Below, piece after piece: positions 22,601 to 35,685 of a stretch of 52,348 nt of DNA. Made by a program: the position numbers and the translations under genes. How positions within the stretch are numbered: the stretch's first letter is position 1; every line of letters starts with the position of its first letter. Below the pieces are notes generated by a model, which saw only the letters and a program-made list of their open reading frames with translations, was not told the origin of the DNA and ran no database searches. Origin of the DNA: Lingula anatina (Eukaryota > Brachiopoda > Lingulata > Lingulida > Lingulidae); NCBI RefSeq assembly GCF_001039355.2, contig NW_019775420.1, positions 294,183-346,530 of the forward strand, written 5' to 3'.

Positions 22601-25079
22601 GAAAAGAGTCAATTTGACGAGGACGAATTTATATGCGCTTTCAACCAAACGTCTGTTTGTCTTCTTCATATTTTGATATCCAGAATCTACATATAATTTA
22701 ATCCACCGAACCAGACATTCGATCAATTGAAGCAGGCAAAATGAAACTCCCTGTCTGCAATGCTTAAATGGCAATTGCAAACAAAATGTCCAAAATGCAA
22801 GCCAGCCATTGATATATCTGACAGTTTTGGTTGAATTTTAAATTTATATCGACCCAGAAACCATTTATCGGATAATATGATGACACAATGCTGTTAAAAA
22901 TGTATGAGTGCTAAATGCATTGTGATGACGCAGACAGAGTCTGTCAAAGAGTACAGCATCTAAGACAAAGAAAAAAAAACGTCACCAGTGTATATTTAAC
23001 CACGACAGAACAACAGAAAAGTACATTTTCACCACCTCTGCGTTACAAAGAATTGTTTTGAAAAATGAAAATTAAAATGTGAGTTGTCCAAAAGAATTGT
23101 TTTGAAAGAATGAAAATCAAAATCTGAGTAGTCCGAACATGAATGTATTCCCTTATCAAGAAAGAGATTTCGTTGTGAGTTAAGTGAAAAGCAGAAACAG
23201 CACACGTGTATTTTATGATGCTAAACGTGCAGACCGTACAATGATCCTACTATGTGTGATATTTTTTCAGGACTATAATGAATCATAAAAAAAACAAATG
23301 TCCAAAAATGAAACCCGTCACTCCTATATGTGCTGCCTTAGTAAGCATAATTTAAATATCCTTATACAAAAAACGATCTCTCTGATAGTCATCTGAGGAA
23401 AAATACTGCTTTTTAGAATGAAAAGTATCTTTCATCTTCTCTGCTTTGAACCAGTAATAAAACCAACGTATGTTAATTTCTTTTAAATCCGAATAACAGA
23501 CTGGGAAATTTTGCTGGATCCATGCAGTTGTAACAGTTACTGTCGGTGACACTGATTGGCTAATTTTGAAATTGGTGAAGTCATTTTTTCTGGGCCACAG
23601 GTTATCTCGACATTTCGAAGATGGCTAATAGATCAATGCTATATGATGCTTTTAGCACAGCCCCTTTGAACACTGGAAGATCCACAACAGGGCTTAAGGG
23701 AATAAAAAACGCCTTCGTTTTCTTCAATTAAGCCAGGAAAGCAGAGTTAATATTTGTTCATCTGGGAATAGGGGTCTCAGAGGGTAAAATTTTGAACACC
23801 TTACGCCCACCACTTCCATGAAACCAACCCTCCTTGAAGACAAAATTTTTTCTCTGAGGATCGGCTCTTAATGGAGAAATTACTGTAAAAAACAGTCGTT
23901 AAACTACCTTTCGACTAATGACAATCCCTCCCTTTAACATATATTGGAATGTACACGAAAATGCACTCTGACATTGATTTTTGAAGTGTCAGTAATCGCC
24001 CGAGTTTGAGTTGTTTTTGTAAGGTTTGTTTTCACTGAAGTTCCACCCGGGTGCATTTTTCAGGTGTTCGGTAAACTTTACTGTATGGGCATCGTGTGAT
24101 TAAACGCCGGTATCTCCGCCCGGGGAAAATTTGATCACCGACTTGATAGATGCGTATTCCAAGAAGGGAAAGAATGCGCACGTATCAAGCCTTTGAAATG
24201 TACGTTTAAGTGTAATTCAGCATGGAACCTCATCAGTTTTTTATTTTTTCAAAAAAGAAAGAAAAAACTATTATAGCCACTTTGCCTTTCCACACACCAT
24301 TAAGTATACGTGCTTCCGTAATTCCCATGAGGCCAAATGGATCGAGGAAGAGTTAAGAGTGTTTTGTTTAGGAATGGACGTGTTTGTGGTTCATAATGCG
24401 TAAAGATACCGATATTGTAATTTTGTATGTAGTAGAATCGCGGTTGTTCTAAACCGTGTCCAATGCCCACAAGCGACAGCTACGCAACTACTAATAGGAA
24501 ACCGATAGGGGGGATGCTTTTTTATACACTCTACCAGGGTGGCAGATTATATAGGGAAAAACGGAAAAATCCACACAGAGCCAAATGAATGTCTATTTAT
24601 CCAGAGACATACAGTATCTGTGAAATCCGTGAAAATTCAATCTGGTAGAGGATAGCTTTTTTAAGTGTCAAGTATCTGGTCAATTGGAGGTGAAGGTGGT
24701 AAATTTTACTGGTCACTATAAAAAATAGAAGTTTTAAGCCCCCCCCCCCCCCAAATAACTGGTTTGTAGGTCGTACTTTTCTCAAAGTTTTGGATAGGTT
24801 ATATCTGGTGATGAAGGGGAAAAGTCTTATATGAAACGCTCACTTAAGCCTTAAAAATCCTCACGACATCGCAACAAAATAGCCATAGGAACCCAAAGGG
24901 ACTAACAGGCAAAATGCTTTTAAGTGTTTTTGTCATTTGATTTTTATAGTGGCTTTGATTTGTTATTCTAAAAATGGTCGCGATGGCGTTGGCGTTCAGA
25001 GATCTGTAATCCAATTAGCGACATGTGTATGGAATGTCCTGGGAAGGGAGTGATATCTAATCACACGTGACGCAATCTA
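19613..25079. other. Gene-less stretch
   Basis: No recognisable coding exons. It holds one tandem duplication (23047-23132), poly-C near 24740-24752 and scattered A/T runs. Confidence 0.5.
23047..23132. repeat. Two tandem copies of a 46-bp unit
   Basis: AAAGAATTGTTTTGAAAAAT and AAAGAATTGTTTTGAAAGAA start successive copies, each ending in GTGAGTTGTCC or CTGAGTAGTCC. Confidence 0.75.
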
Positions 25080-27345
25080 CATTTTAATGTTATTTTTTGC
25101 TGCAAAGATTATGGGTTGTTATAGTAACACATTGTCTGTTCAATTTTCAAATCAAACGCCGTGAATCCAATGATGCTTGAGCTGTTTTAATGGCCTTATT
25201 TCACAATAAAGTTGTTCAAATATTTTATTTCTTTATTAACATGTATTTCTTTATCGTATTTATTTATGTATTTATTCATTTATCATTATCATTTATAAAT
25301 TATTTACAAGCACATCTTTACAATAACTATGACCAAACAATATTACCTATAACAACATGTACATTACTAACGAAGACTACAAGAAAATACTTACACACAA
25401 AGCACTCTATCCAGCTTTTTTTTTCCAAACAACAACAGCTACATTCTGAATATGTGCACTCTGATATAACGGCACAACTCAGGTAAAGGCTATGTATATC
25501 ATTGAGCGCATTCAGAAAAGCTGACTAACAGATCCGCAGATCAAATATGGCCGCCCACTATAAAGCTTGCCGCTTAATTCCCGTTTAGACACCGAATATA
25601 TTTCCCGCGGGGATTACGCAACAACCATTCAAGCGGGTCTGGCATATTTGATCCTTGGGTTTCTTAGTCCGCTGTTCTGAATGTCCTTATTTATAGCATC
25701 ACTTTCTGATGAATGTGTCTTATGAAACAAATACTGTTCACATTTTGAGGTGGAAATGACGTCGTGTTTAGATTTTGTTGTTTGAAAAAAAAATGGTATT
25801 GCGATTTTACGTATCTCTGCAGGAATTTTTTAACAAAGGCCATTTTACTTATACGTGTACAGTTAGATGTAATGCAGGGCCACTTCCAGTTCTTAACTTT
25901 GTTCGGTGTGCAAACAAAATGCAAGCTTGAAATGTTCTTATTTTTTAAATGAGACAAAAACATCTAGTGATATTGTTTGGAATGTCGGATCAAGGAATTC
26001 AGCTGATATAGTCTTGGAACATGATTAGTTTTGGATTAGTTTCTGAGATAAACTTCCATCGCAAATTAGTGTGATTATTAATTACTTTTAGTTTGCCAAG
26101 AAGTCACGAGCTTTCCATAAAAGCAGCAAGACAACGAACCGTGGCATTTGCACGCTTTTGGTAAATTGAAAACTTGTGACAGGTCATGAATTATTGATAA
26201 GAACTGACTGATAAATAGATATAGATATATGTCAGTTACATCCAACTTCTACTCCCATTCCGCTAGACGTCACTGCGTGCACATGTATAAAACTAGAAAG
26301 CCAGCCATATGCAAAAACAGTCCCCAAAAAAACAAACCCTTAAATTTCTCCTTCATTTTTTGAAGTCGGAAATCACTTTGAATTCCCAAAGCAGAGATAA
26401 CCCCAATGTTTCGTCCATCTACAGTCAATATTGTTGATTAAAGAAGCCTAGTTTCACCCGGGTTGGAATGAATTATTCAGGCCGTTGTCACTGTGTCAAC
26501 AGGTTTAGTGTCGTATATATAAATTAGATATCCACCTCGAGGGAGACGTGCCAATTAAGGTAAGCAGAAGCGTTTCATATCTATTCTTGTCGACTTCTAT
26601 CTATTCTTGTCTTTGTTCATGAGATTTTTGCACGCACAGATTTTATTATCCCATTTTCAATTTTTTACAATTTATTTCTTTATCTTTTTATCATAATAAA
26701 ATGTCTCTTGGCAAAAGATGTAATATCTAACCAGTGGCGAGAACTTCGGACACTATTGAAAAGCCAGGCATTTCACAATATCCACTCCCAAAGTTTTCAC
26801 GTGTTATTGCCTTCGTCGACTAATAAGGTTGTTTTCATAGACTAAGAATTGTCTGTCTGTTGGTTGTCAAGATATCTAAACCATTCTTCAAATGAAAACT
26901 TCAATGAAATTTCCATGATGAACCGTTATTGAAGAGGAAAAAAGCGATTGTAATATAAATGAGACTGCTTGGGCCTCAGGGTGTCTGTTTTCCACTTGTA
27001 GTAATTGGTATTTCATCTCTGTGGAAATCCATGCCCTTAAAATGCCGTTATGTTCAGGCATATCTCCCTTCTTTGTGCCCAGTTTGTGCCACAACGGAAC
27101 GTATTGTGACACCAACGACCTTAACAGACCGAGTTCATTTTAGTAAAAAAGAAGTGTACACGTTTGCAAACTGTGCAGCTATGACGTTCGGCGGGTTGGG
27201 AGGTGGAAGCCATACTGTCGCAATGTGACTTTTCGTCAGTATTGTGATCATGTCCAATATATATCCATTACGAAAATGCCCCGTAAGACTAAAAAGCGCT
27301 CTATAGGAATCCTACCAGACTCTAAAAATTCCATCGTATGTCCAA

Positions 27346-27700
27346 CAGGATCTGTGGCATATGTCCCACAGGACTCTATAGGATTTTTAGGCTTACTTCC
27401 TATAGGATCTGTGGCATATGTCCTACAGGACTCTACAGGATATTTAGGCTTACTTCCTATAGGATCTGTGGCATATGTCCTACAGGACTCTACAGGATTT
27501 TTAGGCTTACTTCCTATAGGATCTGTGGCATATGTCCTACAGGAATCTACAGGATTTTTAGGCTTACTTCCTATAGGATCTGTGGCATATGTCCTACAGG
27601 ACTCTACAGGATTTTTAGGCTTACTTCCTATAGGATCTGTGGCATATGTCCTACAGGACCTTACAGGATTTTTAGGCTTACTTCCTATAGGACGTCCTAT
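27346..27700 (+). repeat. 57-bp minisatellite in copy A, about six units
   Basis: Six consecutive units of about 57 bp, each containing GGATCTGTGGCATATGTCC, CTACAGGACTCTACAGGA and TTTTTAGGCTTACTTCCTAT. The unit is a multiple of three and stop-free in two plus-strand frames, so long repetitive reading frames arise (for example a repeated GSVAYVLQDSTGFLGLLPI). Copy B interrupts the equivalent frame, so I treat it as non-coding. Confidence 0.9.
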
Positions 27701-28030
27701 TGGACCCTATAGAAAATTTCCGTAGGGAATCGACCCATCCAACACGCTGAAAGTTAGTCATCCCATCCATCGATCCCCTCAATCGGTTCAGAAAGGGCGT
27801 AACTATACCCAGATCAGTTACAGATTATCGGCTCGGTTTTACTCGTTATTGATCATCATAGTCACATTTTCCATTTACCTTTGTTTCCTTTTGTCGATGA
27901 CTCACAAGCGCTTGCCTACTGCGTCATGTGAATGATTGTCATTAGTATCCGTCATTGTGAAATCTGCGAAGCTGAGCGAAATTATTTGTAAACCTGTGAG
28001 AAGTGTTCAATCTCTCATATAGGAAATATA

Positions 28031-28039
28031 TTCGTAACT

Positions 28040-28070
<31 letters not shown>

Positions 28071-28071
28071 T
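28031..28071. repeat. (TTTA)n microsatellite in copy A
   Basis: Longer than its counterpart at about 31870-31891 in copy B. Confidence 0.85.
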
Positions 28072-28549
28072 TGCGTACAGAGAGGTTTGAGCTTCAATTA
28101 CTTCAGCCAATGCAATGGATATAAGTAGTATACCTATTTTTAATTGAGCTCGGAGTCCACCAGGGACTAAAGGAAAATAGACGCGTTGTAGACGAGTTCA
28201 TAAAATTAATGTCACTTGTCAAAGGGCTTCCATGCTTCACATTGCTTTTATGAAGATGTATACTTCTAAAGAAAGTTTACGACTAGAATGATGTGTGGCA
28301 TCCTTTAAGATTAATTTACAGGCAGATGACATGACTTATAGCTATCTTAAGTTTACGCACTTCGGAAAGAAAGGTATAGGGCATGCAAAGTTAAAAAATC
28401 GCCAATATCTCTGAAAATCGTCCTCACGAGCCCAATAGTTTTTTTTCCATCGTTCGTTCGTCTCGCCTAACAAATAACGGTACCTTATAGTTGAGTATGC
28501 CGCACCCCACCTGTATGTATGTCTCTGTTTTTTACAATCACCAGGCGTA

Positions 28550-28759
28550 GTGCTAGTGTGCCCTTTGGAGCTAGTTCATTCTGAAGGTCGTTTTAATCTC
28601 TTTTGTCTCCCCGAGGCGCCTGAAACCCTGGAAACCGTCTTGCAGAAAAAGCCTCACCTTGAAAAGCTTCAACTGGAAAAATCCAGGGCATTGACTCCAG
28701 GTTCTTCAATTCTGGTCGATGAAGATTACAACCGTGGCATAGGGCATCTCCGGGAGTGA
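28550..28759 (+). other. Small open frame conserved in both duplicates, unrecognised
   Basis: A 69-codon frame (MLVCPLELVHSEG... ending GIGHLRE) preceded by a T-rich tract and CACCAG, an acceptor-like context. Copy B (32360-32635) keeps the frame with a few amino-acid changes and lacks the stop, extending to 91 codons. At this level of duplicate identity an open frame may persist by chance. I recognise no domain and do not call it a gene. Confidence 0.2.
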
Positions 28760-29077
28760 GAGCCGCAGGCTTTCCTGGCAACTAGACACGGAAGTTTCCA
28801 TTGTTCTGCAATAGCAGCTCCATGACATTGCTTGAAAGACGGTTGGGGATGAGGGAGGTGGGGGGGCTGCAAAAGGACAAAAAGTTGCTTCGTTTTGCTG
28901 GACAAATATAGCACTAGCCGAAGATCGTTTTTCTATCATTTGTTGAGCCCAGGATAGACAAATGAAAAGTAGATTTTTATCCTTTTATACTGTGTTTGTA
29001 TGGCGGAGGAAGATGGTGGAGAAAAGAATACCCCCCTACCCGCCATTGAACTGTTTTGCCTAAGTAATGCATGTATA

Positions 29078-29078
29078 N
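29078..29078. other. Single N at the duplication junction
   Basis: The only N between 4608 and the end of the window lies exactly between copies A and B, so the junction may not have been sequenced through. Confidence 0.85.
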
Positions 29079-29080
29079 CC

Positions 29081-32000
29081 ACATTTTAATGTTATTTTTT
29101 GCTGCAAAGATTATGGGTTGTTATAGTAACATGTTGTCTGTTCAATTTTCAAATCAAACGCCGTGAATCCAATGATGCTTGAGCTGTTTTTATGGCCTTA
29201 TTTCACAATAAAGTTGTTCAAATATTTTATTTCTTTATTAACATGTATTTATTTATCGTATTTATTTATGTATTTATTCATTTATCGTTATCATTTATAA
29301 ATTATTTACAAATACATCTTTACAATAACTATGACCAAACAATATTACCTATAACAACATGTACATTACTAACGAAGACTACAAGAAAATACTTACACAC
29401 AATTCCAAACAGCAACAGCTACATTCTGAATATGTGTACTCTGATATAACCGCACAGCTCAGGTAAAGGCTATAGTATCATTGAGCGCATTCAGAAAAGC
29501 TGACTTACAGATCCGCAGATCAAATATGGCCACCCACTATAAAGCTTGCCGCTTAATTCCCGTTTAGACACCGAATACATTTCCCGCGGGGATTACGCAA
29601 CAACCATTCAAGCGGGTCTGGCATGTTTGATCCTTGGGTTTCTTAGTCCGATGTTCTGAATGCACTTATTTATAGTGAATGTGTCTTATGAAACAAATAC
29701 TGTTCACATTTTGAGGTGGAAATGACGTCGTGTTTAGATTTTGTTGTTTGAAAAAAAAATGCTTTTGTGATTTTACGTATCTCTGCAGGAATTTTTTAAC
29801 AAAGCCCATTTTACTTATACGTGTACCGTTAGATGTAATGCAGGGCCACTTCCAGTTCTTAACTTTGTTCGGTGTGCAAACAAAATGCAAGCTTGACATG
29901 GTCTTATTTTTTAAATGAGACAAAAACATCTAGTGATATTGTTTGAAATGTCGGATCAAGGAATTCAGCTGATATAGTCTTGGAACATGATTAGTTTTGG
30001 ATTAGTTTCTGAGATAAACTTCCATCGCAAATTAGTGTGATTATTAATTACTTTTAGTTTGCCAAGAAGTCACGAACTTTCCATAAAAGCCGCAAGACAA
30101 CGAACCGTGGCATTTGCACGCTTTTGGTAAATTGAAAACTTGTGACAGGTCATGAATTATTGATAAGAACTGACTGATAAATAGATATAGATATATGTCA
30201 GTTACATCCAACTTCTACTCCCATTCCGCTAGACGTCACTGCGTGCACATGTATAAAACTAGAAAGCCAGCCATATGCAAAAACAGTCCCCCAAAAAACA
30301 AACCCTTAAATTTCTCCTTCATTTTCTGAAGTCGGAAATCACTTTGAATTCCCAAAGCAAAGATAACCCCAATGTTTCGTCCATCTACAGTCAATATTGT
30401 TGATTAAAGAAGCCTAGTTTCACCCGGTTTGGAATGAATTATTCAGGCCGCTTGTCACTGTGTCAACAGGTTTAGTGTCGTATATATAAATTAGATATCC
30501 ACCTCGAGGGAGACGTGCCAATTAAGGTAAGCAGAAACGTTTCCTATCAGTTCTTGTCGACTTAAGCCTGGGCTATATTGTCTTTGAACATGACATTTTT
30601 GCACGCACAGATTTTATTATCCCGTTTTCAATTTTTACAATTTGTTTCTTTATCTTTTTATCATAATAAAATGTGTCTTGGCAAAAGATGTAATATCTAA
30701 CCAGTGGCGAGAACTTCGGACACTATTGAAAAGCCAGGCATTTCACAATATCCACTCCCAAAGTTTTCACGTGTTATTGCCTTCGTCGACTAATAAGGTT
30801 GTTTTCATAGACTAAGAATTGTCTGTCTGTCGGTTGTCAAGATATCTAAACCATTCTTCAAATGAAAACTTCAATGAAATTTCCATGATGAACCGTTATT
30901 GAAGAGGAAAAAAGCGATTGTAATATAAATGAGACTGCTTGGGCCTCAGGGTGTCTGTTTTCCACTTGTAGTAATTGGTATTTCATCTCTGTGGAAATCC
31001 ATGCCCTTAAAATGCCGTTATGTTTAGGCATATCTCCCTTCTTTGTGCCCAGTTTGTGCCACAACGGAACGTATTGTGACACCAACGACCTTAACAGACC
31101 GAGTTCATTTTGATAAAAAAAGAAGTGTACACGTTTGCAAACTGTGCAGCTATGACGTTCGGCGGGTTGGGAGGTGGAAGCCATACTGTCACAATATGTG
31201 CTGTGCTGTGATCATGTCCAGTATATCCATTACGAAAATGTCCCGTAAGACTAAAAAGCACTCTATAGGAATCCTACCGGACTCTTTAAAAATTCCATCG
31301 TATGTCCTACAGGACTCTACAGGATTTTTAGGCTTAGGCTACTTCCTATAGGATCTGTGGCATATGTCCTACAGGACTCTACAGGATTTTTAGGCTTACT
31401 TCCTATAGGATCTGTGGCATATGTCCTACAGGACCTTACAGGATTTTTAGGCTTACTTCCTATAGGATCTGTGGCATATGTCCTACAGGACCTTACAGGA
31501 TTTTTAGGCTTACTTCCTATAGGACGTCCGGTTGGACCCTATAGAAAATTTCCGTAGGGAATCGACCCATCCAACACGCTGAACGTTAGTCAACCCATCC
31601 ATCGATCCCCTCAATCGGTTCAGAAAGGGCGTAACTTTACCCAGATCAGTTACAGATTATCGGACGGTTTTACTCGTTATTGATCATCATAATCACATTT
31701 TCCATTTACCTTTGTTTCCTTTTGCCGATGACTCACAAGCGCTTGCCTACTGCGTCATGTGAATGGGTGTCATTAGTATCCGTCATTGTGAAATCTGCGA
31801 AGCTGAGTTAAATGATTTGTAAACCTGTGAGAAGTGTTCAATCTCTCATATAGGAAATATATTCGTAACTTTATTTATTTATTTATTTATTGCGTACAGA
31901 GAGGTTTGAGCTTCAATTACTTCAGCCAATGCAATGGATATAAGTAGTATACCTATTTTTAATTGAGCTAGGAGTCTACCAGGGTCTAAAGGAAAATAGA

Positions 32001-32885
32001 CGCGTTGTAGACGAGTTCATAAAATTAATGTCACTTGTCAAAGGGCTTCCATGCTTCACATTGCATTTATGAAGATGTATACTTCATAAGAAAGTTTACG
32101 ACAAGAATGATGAGTGACATGCTTTCAGATTACATGCAGATTACATGAATTATAGCTATCTTAGGTTTACGCACAAAGGAAAGAAAGGTATAGGGCATGC
32201 AAAGTTAAAAAATCGCCAATATCTCTGAAAATCGTCCTCACGAGCCCAATAGTTTTTTTTCCATCGTTCGTTCGTCTCGCCTAACAAATAACGGTACCTT
32301 ATAGTTGAGTATGCCGCACCCCACCTGTATGTATCTGTTTTTTACAATCACCAGGCGTAGTGCTAGTGTGCCCTTTGGAGCTAGTTCATTCTGAAGGTTG
32401 TTTTAATCTGTTTTGTCTCCCCGAGGCGCCTGAAACCCTGGGAACCGTCTTGCAGAAAAAGCCTCACCTTGAAAAGCTTCACCTGCAAAAATCCAGGTCA
32501 TTGACTCCAGGTTCTTCAATTCTGGTCGATGAAGATTACAACCGTGGCATAGGGCATCTCCGGGAGAGAGAGCCGCAGGCTTTCCTGGCAACTAGACACG
32601 GAAGTTTCCATTGTTCTGCAATAGCAGCTCCATGACATTGCTTGAAAGACGGTTGGGGATGAGGGAGGTGGGGGGGCTGCAAAAGGACAAAAAGTTGCTT
32701 CGTTTTGCTGGACAAATATAGCACTAGCCGAAGATCGTTTTTCTATCATTTGTTGAGCCCAGGATAGACAAATGAAAAGTAGATTTTTATCCTTTTATAC
32801 TGTGTTTGTATGGCGGAGGAAGATGGTGGAGATGGGAAAACCCCCCTACCCGCCATTGAACTGTTTTGCCTAAGTAATGCATGTT
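29081..32885 (+). repeat. Tandem segmental duplication, copy B (about 3.8 kb)
   Basis: Same order and orientation as copy A, ending at the shared GTAATGCATGT before sequence diverges at TTAATCG. Differences from A include fewer minisatellite units, a shorter (TTTA) run and small indels. It is shorter by about 190 bp. Confidence 0.93.
31305..31535 (+). repeat. 57-bp minisatellite in copy B, about four units
   Basis: The same unit as at 27346-27700 with fewer copies. The first unit has an added GGCTTAGGCTA and breaks the reading frame that is open in copy A. Confidence 0.88.
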
Positions 32886-33820
32886 TAATCGTTTTATACC
32901 GAGTTATCAGCAAATGAGAATGAAATTTTAAACAATGTAAAAAATGCACAGACATTGGCTTGCATGAACTCCTATTGCTCAGTATTAATAAGAGAAGGAA
33001 TCTGTTTTTATTTTTAATTTTCAAAAATAAATAAATAAATAAATAATGATAATAATACCCTACACAAAATAACCCTTTTAAAGTTACGATAAGCGCATAA
33101 CGCGTCTAAGTTATTGTGATCGATGCTAAGTCCATCGTACACACCTTGTAAGCTCATCTTTTTTTAACATGAGAATAGCGCACTTCTCGCAAAATCTCTT
33201 ATTAATTTATTAATTTTTTAAAAACATACATAAAATCAAATTTGGCACTGTAAGTGAGAACTTGCCGAACAAATCTAGGCACTGTCATGCTATATGTCAT
33301 CATCAATCTCTTTTTCAAGTTAGCTCTTAGCATTAATAATTAAGCTCTTTGCTTTTAAATCTTGCGCTTCGAGTGAACGTATAGGTCGATGATTAACCTG
33401 AAAACGGCGACGCGCTGAGAGAATCAAGGCACTAAATGCACTAAATGCTGGTAGAATTTGCTGGTGGGCATAGATTGTTTTTTTAATAGCTAAAAAATGG
33501 GAGTAATTAATATCACACGTATGCAAAGCACGATTGTAATCTATGCCCAGGGTTGCATAGGAAGAAACATGAGTGGAACAAGTTGTCAATGTGTAGTGAT
33601 GGTAGAATAGTGAATCACATTTATAGAGAGTAAACGTGTTATTTTATCCATGCATGGCATCACGACATTCACGTCGACAAGTCAGACAAGGCCCTTTTCT
33701 TAAAGAGGAAAAGGAGCTTCCACCGCTGTATATAAATTAATGCAGGCTTTAAGAATGTTTATTTTGAAGACCCCGTGTAAATGCTTTACAACGTGTTTAG
33801 AAGTGATATCAGGCTACTAA
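32886..33820. other. Gene-less stretch
   Basis: AT-rich, with an (AAAT) run near 33026-33046. No coding evidence. Confidence 0.5.
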
Positions 33821-34035
33821 GAGTGCATTCCCATAGATTTAGATCGATACATCTAGATCGACCTAACTCCCTGGGAGTTCACGCTAAATTGCAGTCAGCC
33901 GAGCGCGCACCACAGTTAATTACCCCCTTACAGCTTTTAGTAGGCGGGACAGACGCTTAAGCCGGCTAAGCTGGCAGTAATCTAGTGAGACTCCCCACAG
34001 GGATAGATCGATCTAAAATCTGTGGGAATGGGGTC
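33821..34035. mobile_element. MITE, TAA-flanked family, copy 2
   Basis: A 215-bp element with ends GAGTGCATTCCCATAGATTT and, on the other strand, GACCCCATTCCCACAGATTT; the similarity runs on through AGATCGAT. TAA flanks both sides (33818-33820 and 34036-34038). The interior GATCGACCTAACTCCCTGGG and ACGCTAAATTGCAGTC match the interior of the copy at 18459. Confidence 0.78.
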
Positions 34036-35554
34036 TAAGTGGCAAGGTCAAATCTACTGCGAAGTGGACCAAAGTGGCTTTTTATGTGAATGAATAAGAA
34101 AGAGACGAAAACAAGAAGCTAACACTCCACTAACACAATCACACCCTTATAATTCCCTTCACCACTGAAAGGAAATTTTAAAAGTTCCGATCACACATAC
34201 ACAAGAAGACTGACTTTCTTTAATTTCATTTGCACATAAGTATAACATAATGCATATAACATATTTATACCATGATCATAAAATGCGAGCGGTATCAATT
34301 CAAAAGATCCTATTTGTGTGAACTCGTCGTCAAACAGGCTTTTGTCTTTTTGTTTGGTCGTTCATTCTTTTTCATAAACTTTATTATTATCATTTTGGAA
34401 TTTTCTGATTGGATTGAAGCAAAACTTCATGTACATGTGCCCACACTTCCCGTTGCCGCCTGTCAGCTGTTATTTCCAAGAAAAGCAACATTTCGAATTA
34501 ACAACCTGTCTCCGCAGCCAACACACATCCTTTTGATTTTAATGTCTAAACGATTTCTTGTGTGTGGTGCCTGAACCTCCTTAATGTGACTCGTAGACAA
34601 CTCGCTCGCTTCTTTAAGCCGCGTTCATAACCCTGAAACAAAACCGGAATAAAAAGAAAGGGAATTGACTCCAGGTGAGTGTTTAGTAGATTATATTCTG
34701 ATACTGTACTGAAGGTTGTCTTTCAAACATTAAAAAGTAACGGGAATTAAGTGTTAAGGTAATACTCCTATTTTGAGTACAGCTGTACGTGTGAATCAAA
34801 GGAGAGGTATACATGCTTTTTTTCTTCTAATTTTACATTTGAGTAGTAAAAGAAAGTTGTATTTATTTGTCCAGACTGTTCGTTTGTCCAGACTGTTGAT
34901 GGTGAGTTTATTTTTTCCTGAAATGTTGGTCAATTGCTCGTTTATTTTGATTTCGTAGTTTCTACCTTGAACTGAATGGATTTTACAAGGGAATCCATCA
35001 CGGCAAAGGTTGAAGATGGCATTAGCTGTAGTTCTAGCCGTTTGCTCTGGAGTGGGTTATTCTTGGGCATACAATGATAACAAATACTGGATATTCCTAA
35101 TTCTTTCTTTCCTATCTTCAATTTTAAGACAATCCAGACAGACAAGCTATTATTATTATTATTATTATTAAGAATTTTTCAACTCATGTACTTTATATAG
35201 GTTAAAGTTTGTCACGCTTGTTACAAAAGGTATAGATATAATAAACAAAACAAATAGGCAAGAGCTGTTAATTCAAAATGCATGTATTAAATAGGACCCT
35301 GAAAATTTTATGATACATAGGGAATAAAAGTGCAGGAGAATAACTTGGTGTTTAGAGATCTTGGCACAAGGTAACGCTTACTACACAGCAATGTTCAGTT
35401 ATGATAGCCAGTTTTAAAGCTAAAAACCGATGTGAAGAGGATAATTGTTGTACAACGAAATGTATTCTATCGACTTACTCGACCGCAATTGCATACATTT
35501 ACTTTGATTTAATGCATGTCCTCGAAACGAACAAGGTCGTTTCTTCTGGCATCA

Positions 35555-35685
35555 AGCAGAGTTATTATCTCCGAAGAGAAATTGTGTATGGTTCAGAAAA
35601 AATCAATCAGGAAAATAGTGTTTTTGCATTGGGTAGAACTATTATCTATAGAGACATCGTGCGTGGCTCAGGAAAAAATCAATGA
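35555..35685. repeat. Diverged direct repeat, period about 75 bp
   Basis: AGTTATTATCTCCGAAGAGA... GGTTCAGAAAAAATCAAT and AACTATTATCTATAGAGACA... GGCTCAGGAAAAAATCAAT are two copies of one sequence. Confidence 0.65.

Larger units (their letters stand above)
25080..29077 (+). repeat. Tandem segmental duplication, copy A (about 4.0 kb)
   Basis: Runs from ACATTTTAATGTTATTTTTT to the GTAATGCATGT just before the N at 29078. Collinear with copy B (29081-32885) over its whole length, with scattered substitutions and indels; one is an extra block of about 24 bp near 25403-25426 that copy B lacks. Both copies contain a 57-bp minisatellite and a (TTTA) run of different lengths. No gene is recognised inside. 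Confidence 0.93.

Noticed and set aside
27225-27725. 166-codon repetitive open frame in the minisatellite
   Set aside because: Open only because the 57-bp unit is divisible by three and lacks stops in two frames; the duplicate copy breaks the frame.
30858-31184. 108-codon minus-strand frame in copy B
   Set aside because: The N-terminal part is lost by an indel in copy A and no domain is visible.
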